Assembly: GCF_037975245.1 (NCBI RefSeq)
Contig: NC_092567.1
Location: 16,115,876 to 16,179,875, forward strand
Length of the DNA: 64,000 nucleotides
Reading direction: 5' to 3'
Source of the DNA: Apostichopus japonicus
Lineage: Eukaryota; Echinodermata; Holothuroidea; Aspidochirotida; Stichopodidae
The stretch's first letter is position 1; each line of letters begins with the position of its first letter. This document shows, piece by piece, positions 11,248 through 23,200 of this stretch. Position numbers and translations under genes: made by a program. A model generated the notes under the pieces. It was given only the letters and a program-made list of their open reading frames with translations. It was not told the DNA's origin and searched no databases.

Positions 11248-14200
11248 TTAGCTTGTTCCTCCTCCTACTACTCCCTTCTTCTTCTTCTTCTTTTTCTGCA
11301 ACCTCTCTCTCCAATCACCTCTGATTGTCTCAAAGTTGGCATTGTACTGGGCCTTACCCCTGAAAAGAGTCAAATATAGATATAGATATATTAAAATATA
11401 ACGATCAACCAATCGCAACTACTGAACCAATTGGTGCCCAGCTGGGCCTTTTTTGACACAACCCCTGGACACATTGCTTTAGCTATATGCATTTTTTGTA
11501 AGATTAGGAATGCTGGTTACAATGTGTATGGCAAGGGACCGACTGTACATTCCAATATGGCACAGGGCAGTGACAAAAGATAACTCCGCACTCTAAATGC
11601 CATGCTCAACATTGTCTTAGTGATATCAGTGCAGTCAAAGGTTACTCATATGTAAACGATTGTGGTAGGTTAAGTTGGGGTTAGCCTGATATGCAGATTT
11701 AGTTGGGGTTAGCCTTATATGCAGATTTAGTTGGGATTAGCTTGATATGCAGATTTAGTTGGGGTTAGCCTGATATGTAATCAATAATTGAGGTAGACGG
11801 TGTTACCCTCTTCAAGTGTCTAGGCTGATTGAACAACTAGATAGCACTCTCTTCATTGCCACATTCTACACATGAACAATCCACTGTTTGTAACTACGCT
11901 TACTTGTAATGGGTGAATAATCAAGGAATCAGAATGAGAGCACATGTACTTTCTTAAAATTGCATTTTGTGTTGAAATTACTTAAATCTGTTGGAACCAA
12001 TCACCTCCACCAGTAAAGATAGGAGAGGTACCACACACAAAAAAAAAACCATCTCTAACTTCACTCAGCTGATATTGTACCGGATATTAGGAAACTGGGC
12101 ATACGAAAGGTTTGTGAACGAAAAGCAAAAAAAAAGAAGAAAATATTATTCACATTAACTTTTACATGACAATATTGTCTGGATTGAACAGTTGTTGACG
12201 GCTGCCTTATTAGTAACAAGTAAACTTGGTCTAACCATAGAGATCATTTAGTCACATTGTGGGATTTTCCCACTCATCGCTTGGTCATAGTGGCACCCAG
12301 TACCAACCAAACCTACCCCTACCCCCCATTCCAAAATGAGAAGTAGTTTTTAATTGAATTGAAACCCTATGCCTTTCAGAACACCTCTTGTGATTTAACT
12401 CTCTTGACATACTTTTCAATTTGATCCTTCTTCCATTCCAATATTCTCTTCTGGTTTACTACTTTGTGGTCTTCCTCCTCGGACGACGAGCTCCCTTCCT
12501 CTTCCTTGGCTTGCTCCTGTTTGATCTGTTTCCATTTCTCGACTAGGGAGTGAGGAATCTTCTTCTTGGCTAAAAGTTTTTTCTCCTAAGAACAAGAGAG
12601 TTAAGACAAGAAAAATGTTGTTTGAAAAACGGTGGGGGAAAAAGAACAAACAACATATGAAAAACACCCTATTTAATATATACTTCGATAAGATGACTGC
12701 ACTTCTGTCCAAAACGGAAAAGAAATCATGAATATTTCAATATTGCATAAAATGGTTAACACCCAAGTACACATTGCCTAATACTTTTGGCTTCCTTGCA
12801 AGTGACACTTTGAAGTAAGATGTTCTTAATTATTATTTCAGAAGGAAAAGATGAGTTGATTATGCTTTAGGCTTCCTTTAAAAATTGTTTTCTCAATTAT
12901 CACATCAAAAGCAAATATGATTTTATTAATGTACAAAAGCTGAATCTAATCCATACCTTAGCTTTCTTAAGTTTCTTAGACTTGCTGCCTTTCTTGGCTG
13001 TCTTTGGTTCTACTGAGCTGTCGGGGGAAGCGGTCGTCTCATCCACTGGTTCACCATCGATGTTGTCAAACGTCGGTTGGGCGCTATACAACTGAGGCAA
13101 GGAGGACAGCTGTGCTTGATCGTAGATCAACTGTGGTTTACCTATGATAGCCACATTGCTCTCTGGTTCCGGAGGGGGTGCGGCTGGTTCCTCCAATTCG
13201 TCTTCGGGGGGCGCTGGAGGAGGCGGTGGAGGTGGCGCTGCTAGGCTGGCTGGTAAATGAGGATCTGATTCCGACGATGGCAGAGGAGGGGATGGAGATA
13301 GGGGCGGAGGGGGAGGGACGTCGCCATCATCTGGAGGCGGTGGTGGTGGGGAGGGTGGCAAAGGGGGTATATCCAACTCAGTCCCTGGTGGTGGAGGCTC
13401 GTCTGGAGGGGGAGGAGGGTAAGGTTCTGAGGGTGGGGGTGGAGGAGGAGGATTAGAGACTGAGTCTGGTTCTGGAGGGGGAGGTGGGGCCACAGCTAAC
13501 ACCTCCAAGGCTGGGATAGGCGGAGGGGGAGCTTCTTCCTTCACGGTGATTGGTGCCTCCTTAAGTTTTTTCTTCACTTTGGATTTTCCCTTTTTGCTGC
13601 TCTTCTTTGTGGTCACCTCGGAGGAAACTTCTTGTTTGCTTCCCTCTGTGGAGACAAGTAGAACAGAAAGGTGTCAACATTGCCTTTATTGAGAATGCAA
13701 CTTTTCTCACATTGGTTACTGTGACATCGCCAGCTCTGAAATAGACTGAAAAAACAATTATTAAAACATGCTGTCATGGTTATAGAAGATGCGCATAGCA
13801 AATCTATCTTTATATCACCTGATCAATGGCACTGCCCTTGGAATTTGACTCTCCAAAGTGACACAACAAAACCAAGAGCAGACTTATTCTAGATAACAAA
13901 CACATTCCTATCAAAATAAAAAAGTATCAAAAACATATTCAGTTTGTAAACAGCTGGACTGAATCTTGTTGTCAATTACAGCATCGTTCCGACTATTTTC
14001 GGTAACACTTTCCTAAAAACAAATTCTCACCATCGCAACAGACACTACTATAGATAAACACATTTTGGTCTCATACGGAAGCCACGGCCACAATTGTTCT
14101 TGTTCTAGTAATTTTTATAATTCAGTTTGATTATAACATAATGCATCTCAGCACTAGTAAGCTTCACATTCCTAAAATTTTCACTGAAGCTGTTGTAACT

Positions 14201-17200
14201 GTATCAAATGTCTTCTTTCATACAGGAAGTACCTGCACCTTTATAAGTTCCATAAACCCTATCATTAACCCCTACATGTATAAGGTCATGGCCATCAACT
14301 GTTCCTTTCACTAGCAACATTAATGCCAGGGACATACTCTGGTGGCATCAACGTTTTGACCGATGCTGTCGAAACGCTTGTCTCTCATTTCTTACAGATG
14401 CTTTTGGATCGACTTTGTGGAGCTTACCAGTAGACGAAATCATGTTCAACAGCGAATCCTTGTTGTAAACAGCGCCCTCTACCGACGACGCCAGAGTGAA
14501 GGCTGCCTGCGAGTCTTCCTTGCCCGTGACGCCTATCTTCTCCTGTTCCAGTTGCATGGCCTCCAGAGGATACTCCCATTGGGACTCTCCCGTGGACTGC
14601 TTCATGTAGAAGTACTGCTTGTGGTTCCTGTCAGGGTCAAGAGAGGAAAACAAAAAAAAGGGGAACATGATAGAGAGACAGCGAAGATGAATTAGAAAAA
14701 TCAGAAGGGGTTGATGATGATAATGATGAAGAAGATGATGCTGCTGCTAAAATTACCAAGGAGAAAAGAGAGAGAGAGTCGAGCATAAAAATAAAAAAAA
14801 ACATCAATAAGTCAGATGACTTACTGTTGACTCTGTAAACTTTCAGCAATGCATCATTTGTGAGTCACCAATGAAACTACTACAAATTTCCCCCCCAAAA
14901 AAATACATGAGTTGCAAAGGCAATGCCAACATTCATGTGTGGATAACCAAGTGAGGCACCATTTTAGCTCACTCTTCCAACTTTCTCTAAATGTATCACT
15001 GATTGAGCCAGCTATGTAAGCGACTCGGACAACATTCACTGTGAGTCGCACAATTACAGGACTCTACCAAGAATCATCAACATATCACTGAGCGAGATAC
15101 CCTTTTTTCTCTTATCTTAAAGTTTTGAGGGCCTGATGTTTTGGTCCTAGAGGGATCAGGCCCTCTAAATTTACCTAAACATGCGTTCTACAATCCTTTT
15201 CCTTCTCTTTTTTACCTCATTTGTCTGTTAAAGTCCTACAGGGTTTGAAGGAAAAGAAAACCTTCTCAAATTACCCGACTTCAAATCTGTTGTAAGACAA
15301 CTACAGGATAATGTTACTGTCCTGTTTAGTACTGTAGACAGGCCATTTTGGTAACTATCAGATTTCAAAGCACATGTCAGGTTTAGCTCTTTACCACTAC
15401 AAATAACTGATGAGCTATCAGTGAGTTTGATGGTTTACTTAATGCTTGGACGATCCCAAAGAACCACATGAGCTGAGAACCTTAATTAATAAAACAGAGG
15501 TTTACTTAATCATTATGACAAAAGTGACAGCAGCTACTTTATGCCTTCTTGGTTATTACTAAGTGATGTCTGGAGGATGTTCACAAGTGTCAGTTGAAAG
15601 CTCTCAGTAAATTAGAGGTTTTATTCATTATTCTTTAAACTTTACTTTTTCATTTAATATTTTAAACTCCCCCTCCTGACCCATTCTTACGAGGCAAGGA
15701 TCATGGAAGAATCATTACATAATACTATGTCAGCTCTTATCTCCCCTCCCCCTACCGAAACCTTCAAAGAAAAACAAACACTTTTATCTAATACACATAT
15801 AAGACACAAATAGTCTGTTGGTTCAATAGATGTCAAGCAACATTAAATCTTTACCGACAGCCGGTAGACGCATGGAATATGACCAATGCAAATAATTAAT
15901 GTACTTAACGGAAAAAAAAAATTTAAAAAAATGCTACAAATTCACACATATGACAATAATAAGAACATTATAAATGATTTATTGTGTGGATGACTCACCA
16001 AGTAGTACCACACTGGCCTTACAAAATAATGAAAGGTAACAGACTGACCGTACCGGGATCCAGCTCTTCAGACATCACTGCCAAATGACCTCTGACCTTG
16101 GTAGTCTCCCTCCAGTCACTTCCACCAAGTCCAAGGCTCTAGAACTACATCTACTTAAGATGTTCCATCATCACAGGAGAGAAAGAAATGTTTGCAAAGC
16201 GCATCCCTATGGGATGTCAGATCCGGTTCATTGACCCCCAAAATCCTCGGTGGGGTGACCCACTAAACAGGTTTAACCATGGGCCACGGGAGGGCATGAG
16301 AAGATTGTAGAGTTCTTTACCTATAGCCTTAGCAGTCAAAATGTGGGGACCAAGGAAATGGGGGGGGGGCTGTTGAGTAGAGGGTACAGGGTATGGAAAG
16401 AATCAAAGATTAGATTCAAAGGAAAAACCAAGCCTAGACCCATTTTACCGTCCTATGAATTTATTTCCTTTGGGAAGATAGACTAGAAAGAACTCGTCTG
16501 ACACAGGGAGAGGGAAAGGACAATCTAGCAATTCTATTTATTTATAACTAAGTTGGTTCCTATAAACTTGGTCATTATCAGGATTTTAAGATTCTATGTC
16601 AACATCAAAATAGGCTACCGCAATTTGATAGAAGGTCAGAGTCCAGTGCAGAGGGACTCGACATGTTAAAGTCCTCCCTAGTTTTGCAAGCTTGATGACT
16701 TATAGTGTATATGGGATAAAAGCCATTTGTCTGTGAACTGAATCACTTTGTAAGGAATGGAGGTTAGAAACACTATGACAAAGTGGTTCAGGATATGGTA
16801 TGGTAGGGAGGGGGGGGGGGGTGGGGGTTATGGCCCTCTAATTTTGTTCTTGATACTTTATAAGGGATAGCGGTACAGAGGCAGCCCTCTTTAGGTAAGG
16901 TGGGTCCACATTTAAGGAGCAACTAAAATTGTTGTCTTTTTAAAGGACTGCTGGGGGACCCAATATAAGTGAACTGGATGTAAGGCATCGACACTGTCCT
17001 GTCACTTTTCCAATGGGCAATATCTTCTGACGCTGTGAAAATTTGACAGCAGAGTGTGCAAAAAAATATTGTTCAAAGCAAATCGTAGCAGTTCATTGTT
17101 CAAAGGTACGGTGAGGCCAGATAAAGACCAAAACGTAAACCGTACCTGTCCCAATGGCAACTCCATCCGCGGGGTGCGGCTTCGCTCTCGTAACGTTCCA

Positions 17201-20200
17201 ACTCCCAGTCTGCCGTCTCCAGTTTCCTTATCAGGTGCTTGCTCTCCAACAGGCCTTCCCTCCAGTCTTGGATTCTTGTCTGAAGATAAGATCAAACAGA
17301 AAGGCGACATAAAAACAATGAAAAACATCATCAATGTAAAAGTCATCCTCTTGTAAACGCCGGTCGAAACGGGCGGAAACGAGACGACCTAACGACACTC
17401 GCAATCATTCTGACATTGTCGGGAAACTTTGTGGAAACAGATGAATCTCTTCCAAACCAGAAGGTGGGAGGGATATGGTGATGTGACACAGCTGACGACA
17501 TCACAAACCGACTAGTTGAGCCGGCCTTGCGTTCTTCTTTGACGATAAAACTTTTTTACAATCTATCAAAAGACCAGCATTGGTAGACAAAGCTATTCTG
17601 TAAAAATATTACTTTCCTTTGTCGATAAATGAGTTTAATATTATTGTAAAGAAAAGCGAAGACATTTCACAGCTCAACCGCCATCACAACATCATTGAAT
17701 CTGTTGTCGCCAAGTCCATTCCCCCCCCCCCCCCCCAAAAAAAAATTGCAATAAATTTGACATATTTTCATTTCTTTGCCTTTCAAAATGCTATGAGGAT
17801 GCATTTTTGACAGAAAGATGCAGAATATTTCCCAGTATTTGCCTTAAGCAATCAAATTCGGACACAACAATATCCCTTCAGGTTTTAAAGGCAATGGTTA
17901 ACATAAACTCAAGTGAAAGACTAGCAGTTCTGTGTAGTAGTTAGGTCTACACCATAAAACACACACATAGGGTACTAAAGTTACAAATAAAGTGCTAGTC
18001 CTCGCACTCTCTTTCATCGAGATGAGGTATAACAGAATTACACACCAAGCTTAATGTAAGCTAAAGGGCTTTACTAAACACTTACTTCTGTAGAGATGAG
18101 AAGAAGCTGGAACTTGGTGAGACCTTTCTTGCTTATGCCTAAGAATTGCAGTTTGCTGGTGAGTGTTGAAGCCAGGTCCACTATTTTTGTCTAAAAAACA
18201 GAAAGGAAAATCCAACATATTAAGCCTCTCAACAATGGACAATTCCCTCCTTCTAATCGAGAAGATGATTGACGAAATTGGAGGAAGGGGGCATGGGGTA
18301 GGAGGGTGTGAGCGAGGGGAGAAAGTGAAGGGTTTCTATTCAAATCTGTCACCATAGCAATGATAGTAGCTGGAAACGATAAATTTATGATTAAGGGTAT
18401 CACACACTGGATATGATCTGCTTGTCCATTGGGCTACCTCAAAGGGTAGGTCTGCTCATCTCTAAGACAAGCTGGTCTTCAGCGTCTGTTTTATATCTCC
18501 CAGTTTCCTTCTTTAAATGACAACAGTCATCCAACATTCAACACATCTTCATTCCCCTTCAAGCACTTTCTTTCTTTTACTGTACCTCTGTCCATAGGTG
18601 TGCCAACTCCTGTTCATTGGCGCTCAAGTTCTTCACCCTTTCCCACCACCCACCTCTCCTCTTCGTGTGTAAACATTAAAGGTACAGACAAATTGTCATT
18701 GAGTTATGGCACCAGAGGGTCAAAATATACTACAGGTAACCTGTCAATATGTATGTCAACCTGTTTATCTTAATGCAATAGTATAACAAGTCCATAACAA
18801 GTATAGTATAACAGGTCCATAACAAGTATAGTACAACAGGTCCATAACAAATATAGTATAACAGGTCCATAACAAGTATAGTATAACAGGTCCATAACAA
18901 GTATAGTATAACAGGTTCATAACAAGTATAGTATAACAAGTCCATAACAAGTATAGTAAAACAGGTCCATAACAAGTATAGTATAAACAAGTCCATACCT
19001 TCATCTGTTCCTCTTCTTTCATCTTCTTCCTGCTCGTGGATTCTTCTGGAGTCTCAAGATCACACTGGACTCCTACCTCCACCGTCTCTACTGACCCTGC
19101 AGTCCTCATCTTCTTGGGTGGGATTATCTCCACTTTATCCTCATCCATAGCTTCTGCAATATGAGATCAGCCAAATAATGTTTCTCAATGAATCATAACA
19201 GCATATTCATCAATCTTAAGTTTGGTAATTTCTTACTTTCTTTATCTTTCGACTGACTTTTCTACCTGTTAAATTAAATATCAGTCAATTAATCATAGCA
19301 AACTAACTGGGAAATTTTAGAGATCCTTTCAATTCCATTATCTGATTCTTTTTAGGACTTACACCACTCGCTACTACCGATAACCTCGTTCATACATCAA
19401 ACAGTACCTATAACTCAATATACCTCATACAATAGAACACACTTGATGCGGTCTATGATATGGCCTAACCTATCTGTATTCCTGAAATCCAGCCTTTAAT
19501 TTAATTTCATCACTGTTCATTACACGGTCATTAACTGACTCTTGATGTTCATACGATCACAAGGGACAAGTTAGTGTTCCAAGTTTGCATACCTCTACAA
19601 TTTGTCTGCTCTGAAATACCATATAGTTCCTGTATTATAAAAAATTTCACAAGGGACAACCACCACACCTCTACAGGGAATAAGTTAGTGTTCCAAGTTT
19701 GTATACCTCTGCAATTTGTCTGCTCTAAAATACTATAATTCCTATATTACCAACAAAAAGAACCCTGCTATATGTTTCCACTTTACAGCAAATTTTGCAT
19801 TTTGCGATGTGATACCGGATATATTTATTCCCTGCTCTACTTTTAGCAATGCGCTACTGGATAGATTATTCTCTGCTCTTCTTTTACGATAAGTTCTCAC
19901 CTTCTCCATCTTCCACCTCCTCTATCTTCCTTTTCACCGTCTCTTTAGTCTCTTCCAGCTCGTCGATCCCGCCCAACTCTTCCAGCTTCCTCTTGAGATC
20001 CGACTCCAGTTTCTGAATATCCTCTTCCTCCTCCTCTTCCTCCTCCCCTTCCTCCTCATCTCCATTTTGTTCTTCCACAGCTTCCATCTGTTCTTCACCT
20101 TCTCCATCTTCTTTGATCATGTCTTTCTCTTCCGTTTCTGTTTCGACAGTGTCCAAGAGCTCCAACTTTCTAAGCTCCGCCTGAAGAACAGATATAATTT

Positions 20201-23200
20201 ACAGGTGGTCGTACAAAATATGTTATATAGCCTGTTTCAGTATGTCAGTTTCTGCATTGCTGTACATTATAAAGTAGCTGTTACTGTAGACAACTAAAGC
20301 ATATTTTTTTATAAGATGGTGGGTGACATTGCTAAGCAGATGTTTTCTGAACAAAACAGATACATCAGAGAGAATAGCCAACACTTTCAAAATTGCCAAA
20401 TATTTTAAGGGAGAGTCTAACCTAGTTGACCCCGTGTGTGAGCAGGGATACCAAAAATTAACATATCAAAAGGTGGTCTCCAAATTTGAGGAATGACCCT
20501 TGCAATGTTTGTAAACAAAAACAACCAGTTTTCTCATTCAAATATTCTTAAGAGTAATGGTTGATACTTCTTGGTGCTGCGTCGGCTTCTTAGCATGATT
20601 CTAACAGCTACATCAAACCCTGATTCCTGATTTATAGGAGAGAATTGGGGTCTCATTCAACAGATGTCTTACACCAGAAACTTTCTTATTCAACAGATGT
20701 CCTACATCGGTGACTGCCTCAATCAACTGATGTCTTACTGTACACTAATGTCTGTCTCGTTCAACAAATGTCTTGAACCAGAGACTGTATCTTTCAAAAG
20801 ATATCTACCCTGTACCAGTAATTATCTCTTCAGCCAATGTCTTACACCTATAATTGTCTCATTCAACGGATGGCTTACACTAGTCAGTAACTGTCTCATT
20901 CACCGGATGTCTTACAACAGTAACTGTCCCCTTCAACAGATATCTTATACCAGTAACGGTCCCCTTCAACACATGTCGTATTCCAGTAACTGTCCCCTTC
21001 AACAAATGTCTTATACCAGTAACTGTCTCATTCAACACATGTCCTACACCAGTAGCTGTCCCCTTCAACAAATGTCTTATACCAGTGACTGTCCCCTTCA
21101 ACACATGTCTAATACCAGTCTCTGTCCCCTTCAACAGATGTCTCATACCAGTAACTGTCCCCTTCAACAGATGTCTCATACCAGTAACTGTCCCCTTCAA
21201 CATATGTCTTATACCAGTAACTGTTCCCTTCAACACATGTCTAATACCAGTAACTGTCCTCTTCAACACATGTCTTACACCAGTCTCTGCCCTCTTCAAC
21301 AGATGTCTTATGCCAGTAACTGTCCCCTTCAATACATGTCTAATACCAGTCTCTGTCCCCTTCAACAGTTGTCTCATACCAGTAACTGTCCCCTTCAACA
21401 CATGTCTTACACCAGTAACTGTCCCATCCATCACATGTCTTATACCAGTAACTGTCTCATTCAACACATGTCTTAGACCAGTCTCTGCCCCCTTCAACAG
21501 ATGTCTTATGCAAGTAACTGTCCCCTTCAACACACGTCTTACACCAGTCTCTGTCCCCTTCAACACATGTCTTACACCAGTCTCTGCCCCCTTCAACAGA
21601 TGTCTTATGCCAGTAACTGTCCCCTTCAACACACGTCTTACACCAGTCTCTGTCCCCTTCAACACATGTCCTACACTAGTCTCTGCCCCCTTCAACAGAT
21701 GTCTTATGCCAGTAACTGTCCCCTTCAATACACGTCTTACACCAGTCTCTGTCCCCTTCAACACATGTCCTACACCAGTCTATGTCCCCTTCAACATATG
21801 TCTTGCACCAGTCTCTGTCCCCTTCAACACATGTCTCATACCTTTTTCTGCTCCAGTTCTTCTTCCAGCTGTTTATCAATATCTTCTACATCTTCGTCCA
21901 CATCCTCCTCCTCCTCCTCCTCCTCTTCTCCTTTTTCATCTTCTTCTTCTTCTTCTGTGGCACCGCCCTCCTTTCTGCCTCCCTTGTCATTCTCATCCTC
22001 ATCGTCATCAAAGAGCTGGTAGCGAGACAGATCATCGTCGTCTTCGTCGTCATCGGCATTTGATTTTCCCTCCGATATTTTCTTCCCGCTTCTCTCGCCC
22101 TGTTCTCCACTTGGTTTCCCATTCTGCTCTTTCTTACTCTCTGCCTCCTTCTCTTCCTTATTTTCCTCAGATCCGAGAACCTCCTTTTCATCCGTCTGTT
22201 TCACAACTTGCTCCATCTCTGTTTCACTTTTACCTTCTTCTTCTTCGTCTTTCTTCTCGCTCTCATCATGGCTACTATTATCCTCCTCTGGAGAGTCGTA
22301 ACCCACTATACCCCCGATGGCCCCTGCTGATACCTCCACATGGGGCTCAGAATTAGCTGCTTCCTCGTCCGTTTCGCTATCTTCTTTCTCTTTCTCCGCG
22401 ACGTTATCCTTCCCTGCACCGCTGGAGTCTGGTTCTTGTCGAGTGAGCTTTTCCAGTAATGTGGGTTCTTTCTCTGCCCGGGTGGTATCAGCTGCTTCAG
22501 TTGGGGCAGTAGTGGGAGGCTTGTAAGCGGCAGGTGCCTCCCAGGTGACTTCATTGGTCTTTGAGTTCCAATAGTAGTAACAGTTTGTGTTTGGATCCAG
22601 TATTTCTTGCCATTCCTGTTCAACAGGTTCTGTTGTTTCTTCCACAATCGTAGAGCTGCTTGCATCTTCCGTTTTCTCCTCCTTGGTTTCTGCCGCCTCT
22701 GTGCTGTCTGGCTCGGTGTGCTGTGGGGTGCTGGATCCACTGTCCAGTGCATCAATTTCCTGCCCCGAAGAAAAGCAAAAAATAAAAAGAGTATGATCCC
22801 AAATTTGTTCAAATTTATGAATAATTTACTGGCTTTTCTTAAAACTCCCTCACGCCCACATACTTTTGATCAAAATATTAAGACCACTCGGACTGTTAGA
22901 GATATGTAACTGCGGACAAAATCAACAAGCTATAGTGTCATACAAGACAAGCTTCTACAGTAGTTCATCCGTTATCTTCAGGACCATTGTTCAATAGAAA
23001 TATTGCAGTGTAGCTGGGTTTACAAAGTGCAGTTAAAAGTAGCTGGTAGTTTTCTTCTTGGCGAAAGGTGTCACGAGGGTGGAGGGGAGAGCTTGAGGGA
23101 AGCTCTAACCCCATAGGAGAATTATTTTGTTAATTTAAAGATTCATGAAAACTTCTGATGAGGAAGAATCATAAGTACTGATGCTGACACATAGGTGGAT

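Noticed and set aside
13178-13456. 92-codon + strand frame
   Set aside because: Shadow of the FNBP4 proline-rich exon on the - strand.
18730-18996. Tyr/Leu/Cys-rich repeat protein on the - strand
   Set aside because: Product of the 25-bp minisatellite in FNBP4 intron 6. Its N-terminal part in one frame is FNBP4 exon 6 read past its donor.
20664-22356. Open frames of 270, 294 and 423 codons on both strands
   Set aside because: They come from the 33-bp intronic array, which stays open in all frames. The true coding sequence at the right end is FNBP4 exon 4 on the - strand.
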